Shown piece after piece: positions 49,494 through 58,052 of a stretch of 64,000 bases of DNA. Numbering within the stretch: the stretch's first letter is position 1; each line of letters begins with the position of its first letter. Under the pieces are notes generated by a model. The model was not told the origin of the DNA. It ran no database searches and was given only the letters and a program-made list of their open reading frames with translations. The DNA is taken from the NCBI RefSeq assembly GCF_011074885.1, contig NC_054686.1, positions 248,001 to 312,000 on the forward strand, given 5' to 3'. Source of the DNA: Brettanomyces bruxellensis. Taxonomy: Eukaryota; Ascomycota; Pichiomycetes; Pichiales; Pichiaceae. The translations under genes were made by a program, and so were the position numbers.

Positions 49494-49499
49494 CACGTG
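49494..49499. promoter_or_regulatory. Cbf1-type box CACGTG
   Basis: GTCACGTGA at 49492-49500 fits the Cbf1 consensus RTCACRTG. It lies about 205 bases before MMS22 and 840 before BUD6. Its target gene is unclear. Confidence 0.4.
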
Positions 49500-50335
49500 A
49501 AAAACTTTTTTTTTGGGAAATTCGCTAGGATTTCCTGAAAACCGCTACTCTCCTTCCTTTTTAAAAAACAAATATTGGGTAACGGATGGACATTTGCAGT
49601 ATGCTTAGGAATACACAAAAGTGAGATAACCTTGAGTGCCTAAACAAAACTTCATCTTTTTTGGGAATCAATATGGAATAGCAAATTACATGTATGTGTA
49701 CAGAAGGCATAAGAAAAGAAAACAAACCGGGGACTTTTGATTTGGTTGAGCATGCTATGTCTGTAATACAATGCAAGACAGTTATTTTATTGTCAAAATT
49801 AGTACCAGTTGCAGGGATTCTCAGGCTGGAGCGCAAATTTACGATATACCCACTTCTCACCGTTTATCACCATCAAGCTCCCATACCAATCAAGAATGCA
49901 AAAAACTACACAAAGGAAGTTGTCTTCCGAAAAAAATTGAAATTCAAATATAACAGGGAATATGTTTGTGTATGCATGCTTCTATGGAAAAGACGCTAGC
50001 CCTATTATGGGAGGCATACCGTGTATTGAGAATTATCGAAAATTCTATGGGTAGGATGTGGGGAGCTTCCGTTCGATTTCAGAAGAAAGAAAAAAAAAAA
50101 GAGAGAGGAAAAATAAAATGAAATAAAAGCGAAATGAAAATAACTAGTGAATAAAAAAAAAAAAGAAAACAAGCGAAGACTTCCTCAATGCAATGTGCCC
50201 GAAGCTCGGTGGTTATCCGCGTTAAATTTTGTCATCGCATATCTGATTTAACCTGGACTTCATTCGAGCAATATTCAAAGTTTCTTTGTAAAAACGGTTG
50301 CATAATACTATAAACAATTAACTATTTGCCGTGAG

Positions 50336-52633
50336 ATGTCGGAAAGGACCGAGTCAGTGACCGATTCTGCAGGATTATCGGATTCTGCTTCTAGAAGATC
50401 TTCATATGGATATGCACAGTCCACATCACATTCCTCCCAAAGGCACTCTAGTCACCAATCTGTAGGACACAGAAGACTGCGAGGCCATGTTCCAACAATA
50501 CCAACAGCAACAGCCCAATTGCTTACATCTACAAAGGCTCTTTTGCAATCTCTAACTTTATGGGCAAGCAAAACCGCAACAGTGTCGGATGTTTCTGAAA
50601 ATTTTGTTCATGTTGGCGATAACTTTAAAGCATTGAGGAAATCATACTCCACTGCCGGCGTCTCCGTTTCAGATATCAAGGATATTCCAAAAATGTTACG
50701 ACAAGTGCTTGAAGAGTCGTTGGTTCTCGAGCCATCACAACAATCGTTGGATATCTTTCTACCCCGCGTTGGACAGATTATTACTGAATTGATGAAGACA
50801 TTGAAGGTCAAACAGGGTGAGCTACAGAGGCATTCCGAAGATCGAAGGTCGTCGATTGCATCTTCCGTCTCAAATGCTTCTCCAAGACCAGTATCATCCT
50901 TTCCGGGTGCTGGTGCTCAGAAGGTGTTAGACTCTTTGGACGATTCATCCGATGTGAGCCCAGCGGTTTCAGCGGCTAGAGGAAGTACTCTAAGCAAGCT
51001 TCAGACTTCAACTTCAAAGGATCCTTTGGAAAGACTTCAAAACAACCATGCCTTGATGAGGAGGGCTTCTAAGAGATATAGCGCGTATCAGACATCGAAG
51101 ATTCTTTCGATGAATAAGCATGTTTCCGGTGTTCCAACTGCAAACCCAGATTCAACACCTTTGTCATCACCGAAGCAAGTTGCCAAATCTCCGATATTGG
51201 ATCCTTCAGTTGTTGCCGCGGATGTGTCAACCCCTCTTCAAAAGGAGGTGACGAAAAATATAGAAGAGTCGAAATTGGCCAATAGGTTATCGCAAGCTGT
51301 AGTTGGTTCAGCTGGTGGTGACTTGTCAGAGAAAACATTTTATGACAGTAGTAGTGAAGGGGAGGGTAAACTTTTCTTGAAGCTAAATAACAAAGTCAAG
51401 AAAGTCAAACTGCAACTACCAACTACGAAGGCTACCATAAAAGTCTTATTCACACAAAAATTTGGCTTTACTCCAAGCGGCGATGAATATCCAGCTATCT
51501 ATATTCAGGATAGTCCAAGCGAAATAGCATATGAATTGGAAGATATTGCTGATATACATGATGGTTCAATTTTGACGTTTGAGCCACAAAACTCTACAAC
51601 TATAATCTGTGATCATCTCGACAAAAAGTTCGATTACATTAAGGACGAAATATCGCGTCTTCAATTAATATCAGAGAAGGATTCAACTAAGGAGAAGGAT
51701 AATACAGTGGAGAAAGAGACCTCTGATAGCAGTACAAAGTTGCATAATCCAAAGTTGGCAGACGAGATTCAGAGGGAGGTGCGTGAACTCAAATTTGAAC
51801 TTGGAAAAGTTCGGCAGCAACATGTCAAGGCTAAGAAGGCGTTGACAGATAGCGTGACCGAAGTTCTATCACTTATCCAGAAACTACAGGCTGTTGGTGC
51901 TTCTCCTACTGGAGTTATCAGTGATCCATACATGGATCATTGCCGAACAAAAGTTAGCGGTGAATGCGAGTCCTTGGTGAGCAGAATCGATAATCTGCAA
52001 GATTTGATCGAAGTTATGAAGATTGACATCAGTAAAAGACGTAGCAGACCTTCAAAGAAGCAGTTGGATCACGTTAAGAAGGAAGTTATGAATACAAAGC
52101 AGAAGCTAGGATCTCTAACAGGATATACAATTAAAGAAAGGAAGAACTGGAATAGCCGCTGGCAGGCTGAATTAACAGCTATCCTTGAAGAGCAAGAATT
52201 TTTCAAAGAGCAAGATACAATCATTCAACTATTAGGTGAGGATCTTGGTTCTGCAGAGGAGACATTCGATCTCATTTTAAAGTGTTGTGAAGAGCTGGAA
52301 AAAAACTCAGGAATGAAGAAATATCCAAACTTACCTGTTGTTGACCCATCAGTTTCCATGAAAGATGTGAAAAGCCTTGTTTTACAGGAAGTTGAGAATC
52401 TCAACCCTGATCATGAACAACGTGTCGAGGCCATCATGAAGGCAGAGAAAATAAGAAAGATCGAGAGGAAAATGAACAATAAAACTGCCTTCGAGCAAGA
52501 ACTTGGCGATTTTGTTGGAAATGAAAAGTTGAAGGACAGCGGAGGAATTGATGAGGTGGAACGTCAGAGAAAGAAGAAGGACGAAGAAAATTTGAAGAAT
52601 CAATTTAAGAATGTGCCTATGCCCTCAACTTAA
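50336..52633 (+). CDS. BUD6: Actin and formin regulator Bud6/Aip3
   Basis: A 765-residue polarity protein, close to 788 in S. cerevisiae. Bud6 binds actin monomers and the formin Bni1 and promotes actin cable assembly at the bud tip and neck. Residues about 60-165 (TAQLLTSTKALLQSLTLWAS and LRQVLEESLVLEPSQQSLD) are the conserved N-terminal block. A Ser/Lys-rich linker runs to about 330. The AIP3 domain spans about 335-740, starting FLKLNNKVKKVKL and FGFTPSGDEYPAIYIQD and continuing as a long helical, coiled-coil region (WNSRWQAELTAILEEQEFFK). The ATG at 50336 is the first in frame. Confidence 0.93.
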   Translation: MSERTESVTDSAGLSDSASRRSSYGYAQSTSHSSQRHSSHQSVGHRRLRGHVPTIPTATAQLLTSTKALLQSLTLWASKTATVSDVSENFVHVGDNFKALRKSYSTAGVSVSDIKDIPKMLRQVLEESLVLEPSQQSLDIFLPRVGQIITELMKTLKVKQGELQRHSEDRRSSIASSVSNASPRPVSSFPGAGAQKVLDSLDDSSDVSPAVSAARGSTLSKLQTSTSKDPLERLQNNHALMRRASKRYSAYQTSKILSMNKHVSGVPTANPDSTPLSSPKQVAKSPILDPSVVAADVSTPLQKEVTKNIEESKLANRLSQAVVGSAGGDLSEKTFYDSSSEGEGKLFLKLNNKVKKVKLQLPTTKATIKVLFTQKFGFTPSGDEYPAIYIQDSPSEIAYELEDIADIHDGSILTFEPQNSTTIICDHLDKKFDYIKDEISRLQLISEKDSTKEKDNTVEKETSDSSTKLHNPKLADEIQREVRELKFELGKVRQQHVKAKKALTDSVTEVLSLIQKLQAVGASPTGVISDPYMDHCRTKVSGECESLVSRIDNLQDLIEVMKIDISKRRSRPSKKQLDHVKKEVMNTKQKLGSLTGYTIKERKNWNSRWQAELTAILEEQEFFKEQDTIIQLLGEDLGSAEETFDLILKCCEELEKNSGMKKYPNLPVVDPSVSMKDVKSLVLQEVENLNPDHEQRVEAIMKAEKIRKIERKMNNKTAFEQELGDFVGNEKLKDSGGIDEVERQRKKKDEENLKNQFKNVPMPST

Positions 52634-52770
52634 AAGGTCAATGGAAATAAGAATGTATACATTTACAGGCTAATATAGCATTAATTAAATACGTAATATG
52701 ATGATTAAGCAAAGTGAGTATTAATGAGAGATATCTTAAGTTGAAGAGGGAATGCGTGTGTACTATTGGG

Positions 52771-55260
52771 TCATTTAAATGTAATTCGTTTCGACTGAAT
52801 TAGTCCCATAATTGGTTTCTCAAGAGCAGAATAGGCAAGATCCATGGACTGAAGGTTAACTCTTGTATTAACAAGATCAATCAAATTTTTAACAAACAAA
52901 TCAAATTCTGCTTTAAGACAGTTCTCTCTTTTATGCATCAGCTTGTACGAGGAAATGAATCTCAGTGTAAATGCCTGCAAAATATTTTTTATGTTTTCTT
53001 CAACATTCTCTTGACTGCTGGCATTTATGTCAAAAAGAGGACTGTTCAAATTTGTAGCAAAAGTATACTCCATTCTTCTAAATAGCTTCGGAAATGAAAG
53101 CATAGGTAAGGCATCCGTTCTGTATGTGTCAATACCTTTGGTAAAGGACATTGATGCCAGGTCCAAATTCAAACCAACAAACTGTAACTCCGTCTCAGAA
53201 TATTTCGTTTTCAAGTGATTAATATGCAAATTAAACTTTTCGATGGGTCTGCAAGTCAACTTGCGAATTGTTTGAATTGCACGCTTACTGGTTGAAAGAA
53301 ATAAGAAATCATCAACCAAACGCAATACCAGAGTTTCTTGTTTATCTACATCTGGAATCACATTCCTGAAAAATTCAGTAACATCATCGTAAACCAAGTC
53401 AAAAAAAACACCAGATAATTGAAATCCTTGGAAAACGCCATTCTTCCTGCAGTATGTGACACCGTGATACAAAATTGAGGTTTCATTCAATTGCTTATGG
53501 ACAAAATCAATAATATCGGATTTTGATAATACAATTGGCGTTTCATTCTGAACAATAATATTACAATTATTTGCCTTTGGGATCTTTTGTTCTAGGGAGG
53601 AGTTGAAGACGACAGAACATCTCTTTGAAGTTATGTATTTATTTCTCACAACTCTATATTGATTCACACAGATGTTGTCAAGAGGATAGTGCTTGTCAAG
53701 CTTTGCCTTAACAACATTTTCAACTAAATCAATCGGTAGATAGTCGTACGCACTCTTAACATCCAATTTTAGGGCATATACTTTCGGAACACACCGATAG
53801 CGGGAAATAAGATCCTGCCGATATCTGGCAACACGACCCACCAGATCAGCAACAGAAAATATGGAATTTTCAGCCTTCAGAGAACGTAGTATCCGCCCAA
53901 CTGGCTTCATAAGTTTTGCTTGATATTCCGTATATGCAAATTCTTCTTCTTGATTTCCTTTGTAAGGGGCGGCAATTAAACGAAAGTCATGGGGCTTTGG
54001 AAGTATCTTCATCTTGGCAAGAAACGTATCGTTATCAAAAAAGCTTTTAAACGAAGAATGTGCATATTCTACCTTTTGAAGGTGAGCTGAGAAATACCGT
54101 CGTCTGAACCTGGAAGATATACTCTTCCAACATTCATGACGATAATAATATAACTTTGTTGACTGTGATGCCTCTGTAACATGAAAAAATGAACCAATGA
54201 GTTTGCAGAGAAAGCACCCAAAGAACCATTTTATATATGTCTCAAACATCTGTGACGCTCGACAAAACTCTTGCTTCGTCATCTTCATTGATGCTTGAGG
54301 CTTTACCCAACTAATTTCGGTTAGCTTCATACCATTAATAAGTGTTTTAACATCAATGAACTCACCAAATCGCACATTTACAAACAGTGAAATTGCATCA
54401 CACAACAACCGTTTATTATAATTGCAGCCAACGTGTTCCAATGGAAACAATTTATCAATTATTATTAGAAGAAAGCGTACAATATGCTGCTTTTTGGTTG
54501 CCATTTTCAAATAATTATCACCTTTCAAATGAACCTGACCACAAACCGAATCCAAAATATAAGGATACTCGCATTTGAAATGGGAATGGTTCTTGATCAC
54601 TATGCCAATCAGTTTTGATAATTTCCTATACCGTTTAGGAAGATGATTTTTGGAAGAAAGTTCAGCACCAAATATTTCATTTAGACAAGCCCTCGGACCA
54701 TTGGGAAGTGGCTCCAATCCATCAAGATTATATTCTTCTTTATACATCATGGATTTGAAATTTATCGATCTGTAATCCAACCCCTTCCTTAAATAAGACA
54801 GCTCCTTCAAAGGGCCCCATAATTTCTGATGTGTACTTTTTAAGTGTGCACTGTACTGCAAAATCAACAGCAAGAATGATTCGGGACCCAATATTGCATG
54901 AATCATACGAAACAACGGACTCTTCAGAAGTTGTACTGGTATACTTATACCTGTGCAAACAAGACTATTACTTGCATTTCTGATTTGATTTCCATGTATA
55001 TAAGCGATCGTAAGAGCATCAACAGTATCATTACTTGCAAAATATTGTACGATACGATCAATAAGTTTATCATGATCTTCGAACTCAGCAGAATACAAAA
55101 GGTGAGAAGGTGTTTGCCGATGAACTTCTAAGGAATGTAACAATATATCATTGCAAAGCCTGTCAGTTTCATTCCCGAAATTGTTATCGCTTATCAACTG
55201 TTGATAAACTTGTCGGTGTTGATACCTTAGGATAAACTCTCGCAAAGAGAGCATTAGCAT
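52771..55260 (-). CDS. EST2: Telomerase reverse transcriptase (TERT)
   Basis: An 829-residue TERT, slightly shorter than the 884 of S. cerevisiae Est2. It copies the telomerase RNA template onto chromosome ends. The T motif is clear (WFFGCFLCKLIGSFFHVTEA, then YYYRHECW). Motif 1/2 is KILPKPHDFRLIA. Motif A is ALKLDVKSAYD with catalytic Asp500. Motif B is FQGFQLSGVFFDLVYDDV. Motif C is LRLVDDFLFLST with Asp650 and Asp651, where many TERTs have Ala before the aspartate pair. Motif E contains QFVGLNLDL. The N-terminal TEN region is short. Start is ATG at 55260; a second ATG two codons later is possible. The gene is divergent from TAD3. No telomerase RNA gene is apparent in the window. Confidence 0.95.
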   Translation of the reverse strand: MLMLSLREFILRYQHRQVYQQLISDNNFGNETDRLCNDILLHSLEVHRQTPSHLLYSAEFEDHDKLIDRIVQYFASNDTVDALTIAYIHGNQIRNASNSLVCTGISIPVQLLKSPLFRMIHAILGPESFLLLILQYSAHLKSTHQKLWGPLKELSYLRKGLDYRSINFKSMMYKEEYNLDGLEPLPNGPRACLNEIFGAELSSKNHLPKRYRKLSKLIGIVIKNHSHFKCEYPYILDSVCGQVHLKGDNYLKMATKKQHIVRFLLIIIDKLFPLEHVGCNYNKRLLCDAISLFVNVRFGEFIDVKTLINGMKLTEISWVKPQASMKMTKQEFCRASQMFETYIKWFFGCFLCKLIGSFFHVTEASQSTKLYYYRHECWKSISSRFRRRYFSAHLQKVEYAHSSFKSFFDNDTFLAKMKILPKPHDFRLIAAPYKGNQEEEFAYTEYQAKLMKPVGRILRSLKAENSIFSVADLVGRVARYRQDLISRYRCVPKVYALKLDVKSAYDYLPIDLVENVVKAKLDKHYPLDNICVNQYRVVRNKYITSKRCSVVFNSSLEQKIPKANNCNIIVQNETPIVLSKSDIIDFVHKQLNETSILYHGVTYCRKNGVFQGFQLSGVFFDLVYDDVTEFFRNVIPDVDKQETLVLRLVDDFLFLSTSKRAIQTIRKLTCRPIEKFNLHINHLKTKYSETELQFVGLNLDLASMSFTKGIDTYRTDALPMLSFPKLFRRMEYTFATNLNSPLFDINASSQENVEENIKNILQAFTLRFISSYKLMHKRENCLKAEFDLFVKNLIDLVNTRVNLQSMDLAYSALEKPIMGLIQSKRITFK

Positions 55261-55721
55261 TAAAGCATTAAAACAACCTTAATTTGCACTGAAAAGTAAA
55301 CAAACACCGTCAAAGTAAAACGACTATATGTAGTGAGTTTACAAACTTTTGAATTTCAGCCTTTTTCTCCTTTTCTTCTGTTCTTTATTCTGTTCAAAAG
55401 ATCCGATTGTAAACTTTACTCACCAAAATCCATGAAGAGTTTTAAATCAACGAGATTGTTGAACGAAAAGACGAAATTTGAGAATGTCAATAATTTATTC
55501 GATTCATTTTTTTTTCACATATTCGTAATCATGATTCTACTACCGGATCCTCTAGTATCCTCTACATATATTTAACAATTTGGCAATCTCCACATGAACG
55601 AATGTCATTCGTAAAAAATTGCGTCCATTTTAGTGTACTATCTAAGCTCTAAACTTGAAAATTTTATCGCATATGCCAATCATTATATCGTGTCAGCATA
55701 TCATCAGATAAAAAGCATCAT
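55261..55721. other. Divergent intergenic region, TERT and TAD3
   Basis: About 460 bases. GTAAACAA at 55296-55303, 36 bases before the TERT ATG, matches the forkhead consensus RTAAAYAA, but a single copy is weak evidence. An 80-codon frame at 55333-55575 has no recognisable feature. Confidence 0.45.
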
Positions 55722-56699
55722 ATGACGGCATTAGACACTGCAACTTATCACATCAATTACCAGAAGTATACATTTTATGATGAATATAAGAGAATTCAAC
55801 CAAACATAAAGACAACTCAGCCACAACTTACAAAATTTTGGTCTGTGTCTTTAGATCCAAAGTACACCTCAGAAATACTCAGATTTATAAAGCAGAAATT
55901 CAGCGCCGATGACTATTTAAAACAAATCAAACGTATAAAAAAGGTTATGGATGATAGCAAACATTTCCATCTTGAAATATTAATTTGTCCAGTTCAGCAT
56001 ATGGAATCACATGTATTGATTGATATGTTAAAAAAGTGGCTGAATACACCTTCCGATTTTGAACTCACATTGACAACAGCATCTGTCCCTTTAAATAAGC
56101 CATATAGCAAGGAACTATGTATGTCATGGTCACAATTATATTGGCCACTAGTATGGAAGGGGAACCCTATGGTCCAAGAAATCCGAGAGAGTTATAAAAA
56201 CTTCAAAAGGGGTACCGTTGAAAGGTATCTAAAGGAAGCGTGCAATTTATCAAACAGTTCAAGTGCCTCTTACCCAATTGCGACAATAATAGTTGACCCA
56301 ATCAAGGATCAAGTAATGGCTTCTAGCGTAGACAAACGATCGGGCAAAGATCCGATGATTCATTCTGTGATGTCTTGCATTAACCAAATTGCCGACAATG
56401 AACGTAGGAGAAGGAAAAAGTTGGGTGATCATAAAGAAACTAACAATTATCTTTGTCTCAACTATGATGTATACACCACACATGAGCCGTGCACGATGTG
56501 TGCAATGGCACTTCTCCATTCTAGAATTGGGCGATTGTTTTTTATAAAGCCATCTTCAGTAACGGGAGCTATTGGCGAAAATAGCGGGTGCAAGTACATG
56601 ATTCATCTTTCGTGCACTTTGAATTGGAAATATGAAGCATTTCAATACGTCGGAGATAGATTGCAGCCAAGTAAGTTAGACTCCTCCTTAAGTGTATAG
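55722..56699 (+). CDS. TAD3: tRNA adenosine deaminase, non-catalytic subunit Tad3
   Basis: A 325-residue protein, close to 322 in S. cerevisiae. Tad2/Tad3 deaminates adenosine 34 to inosine at the wobble position of tRNA anticodons. The C-terminal deaminase fold keeps the zinc ligands His214 and Cys257/Cys260 (THEPCTMCAMALLHSRIG). The usual catalytic Glu after the His is Val216 (IHSVM), as is normal for the pseudocatalytic Tad3 subunit. The N-terminal 180 residues form the Tad3-specific tRNA-binding extension. The ATG is at 55722. Only 13 bases separate its stop from the stop of the convergent NKP2-like gene. Confidence 0.95.
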   Translation: MTALDTATYHINYQKYTFYDEYKRIQPNIKTTQPQLTKFWSVSLDPKYTSEILRFIKQKFSADDYLKQIKRIKKVMDDSKHFHLEILICPVQHMESHVLIDMLKKWLNTPSDFELTLTTASVPLNKPYSKELCMSWSQLYWPLVWKGNPMVQEIRESYKNFKRGTVERYLKEACNLSNSSSASYPIATIIVDPIKDQVMASSVDKRSGKDPMIHSVMSCINQIADNERRRRKKLGDHKETNNYLCLNYDVYTTHEPCTMCAMALLHSRIGRLFFIKPSSVTGAIGENSGCKYMIHLSCTLNWKYEAFQYVGDRLQPSKLDSSLSV

Positions 56700-56712
56700 A
56701 ACTAGTAATATA

Positions 56713-57228
56713 TCATTTTTTTCCTGTTAAATAATCCCTAACGTTTTCCAGCGCGTCTGTTAGCCTATTCAAATCATAGTTGTCCATGTCACTAGGCTCT
56801 TCCAAATCGATCTTTTTCGAGAGTTGCTTAAGATCTTTAATATCTGTTTGTGATTTCTGCTTGTAAATTTTCAATTCATGGTCTACCGATTGGTCCAATT
56901 CTATCATTGATGCAATCAACTTTGAAAGCTCGTCGGAACTCATTTCTACTGTTTCTCGAGAATCGTCAATGTTTGATTCAGGATCTTCAACAAATTCAAC
57001 ATTGTCGATGCTACTCCTCACAACTGCGACATGTCGCTTGAAAATCTCATCATTGATGATAGTTAGTAACCAAGTAACCGTCTCATCATCCACGTTATGG
57101 TGTGCTATTTTATTTAAAAGTGCATGAAACTGCTTTTTCGTTATCAATTGATATATGCTTTTTAGAAGGTAGCTTTTTAAGATTTCCTTGGACGTTAACT
57201 CGTCCCCTTCATCTTCTTTTCTTGACAT
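56713..57228 (-). CDS. NKP2: Probable kinetochore protein of the Cnl2/NKP2 family
   Basis: A 171-residue helical protein. Residues about 13-65 (SKEILKSYLLKSIYQLITKK, then QFHALLNK and a helix) and the final coiled region ending in NRLTDALENVRDYL resemble S. cerevisiae Nkp2, including its opening LLHNY-type helix and closing helix, and the length is near its 153 residues. Nkp2 pairs with Nkp1 in the inner kinetochore Ctf19 complex at centromeres. The protein is small and evolves quickly, so the identity is tentative. The ATG is at 57228; the frame opens four codons earlier without ATG. Confidence 0.5.
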   Translation of the reverse strand: MSRKEDEGDELTSKEILKSYLLKSIYQLITKKQFHALLNKIAHHNVDDETVTWLLTIINDEIFKRHVAVVRSSIDNVEFVEDPESNIDDSRETVEMSSDELSKLIASMIELDQSVDHELKIYKQKSQTDIKDLKQLSKKIDLEEPSDMDNYDLNRLTDALENVRDYLTGKK

Positions 57229-57530
57229 TTTATTTATCACTTTTGGATTTTTTCTCAGTATTGAGAGGCATGCCTTCTCAATGATGTAGTACTCTGTAAA
57301 TGGTAAAGAACCTCCTTTAAATCAGATTTGTCGTGTTTGTGCGTCGCGACTGAAGTCGTTCTTGTATAAACTCAGAAAAAGGACGGAAAAAAAAAACCTA
57401 TGAAAAATATTGTCGATAGATACATACATACACCAACGCCATTTCGTATACTACCTTTTATCCGCCAACATATCATTTAGAAGATTGCACAAACTTCAAA
57501 AGTTATATATAAAAGATTACATACACAAAT
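57229..57530. other. Divergent intergenic region, NKP2-like gene and GIM3
   Basis: About 300 bases, with a short A tract near 57390. No motif or RNA gene recognised. Confidence 0.45.
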
Positions 57531-57920
57531 ATGGAGCTTCTTCCGAAGGGTCAGAAAAACAGTGCAGAGGTCAGTTGGGAAGATCAACAGAAAATCAACG
57601 AATTTTCCACACACATCAGCAAAAAGGATATACTTACAGCAGAACTAGAAAAGCTTCAGACAGAAAAAGAGTACATCGATGACTTGTCTATGGAAATTGA
57701 GCTCATTGATGAGGATGATAATGTGGATTATAAAATAGGAGATACGTTTGTGCTGATTAAACAGAGTGAAGCCATGGAACGCCTTGAAAATCAAAATGGA
57801 TACCTTGAGACGAAAATTACTGAACTAGAAACGCAAATCGAGGGTCTTGATTCAAAGTTAGGAGCTTTGAAGAAGCAATTATATGCAAAATTTGGCACGG
57901 CGATCAACTTAGAGCGTTAA
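57531..57920 (+). CDS. GIM3: Prefoldin subunit 4
   Basis: A 129-residue beta-type prefoldin subunit, the same length as in S. cerevisiae. Prefoldin is the hexameric chaperone that hands unfolded actin and tubulin to the CCT chaperonin. The family start MELLPKGQKNSAEVSWEDQQ, the central IELIDEDDNVDYKIGDTF, and the end LYAKFGTAINLER are all clear. Two coiled-coil helices flank the central hairpin, near residues 20-50 and 85-120. The ATG at 57531 gives an exact N-terminal match. Confidence 0.97.
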   Translation: MELLPKGQKNSAEVSWEDQQKINEFSTHISKKDILTAELEKLQTEKEYIDDLSMEIELIDEDDNVDYKIGDTFVLIKQSEAMERLENQNGYLETKITELETQIEGLDSKLGALKKQLYAKFGTAINLER

Positions 57921-58052
57921 TCATCCACTTACAAGAACGCATTCGTTCGGTTAATTCAGAAATAGCAAACTATGTGTAATAACTTCTCTTTATAGAGAGA
58001 ATGTCAAATAACTAGTTCAACATAATAATATACATGGAAAAGCTTAATTTAA

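Larger units (their letters stand above)
49290..50335. other. Divergent intergenic region, MMS22 and BUD6
   Basis: About 1 kb. Next to MMS22 are a MluI box and a Cbf1 box. The half near BUD6 is A-rich (50090-50165). A 101-codon frame with an ATG at 49694 overlaps an opposite 99-codon frame; neither shows a recognisable feature. Confidence 0.5.

Noticed and set aside
49694..49999. 101-codon plus-strand frame with an ATG between MMS22 and BUD6
   Set aside because: No recognisable motif, and an equally long frame lies on the other strand. It sits in a likely promoter region.
55333..55575. 80-codon frame between TERT and TAD3
   Set aside because: Phe-rich, no recognisable feature, and lies in the TERT/TAD3 divergent promoter.
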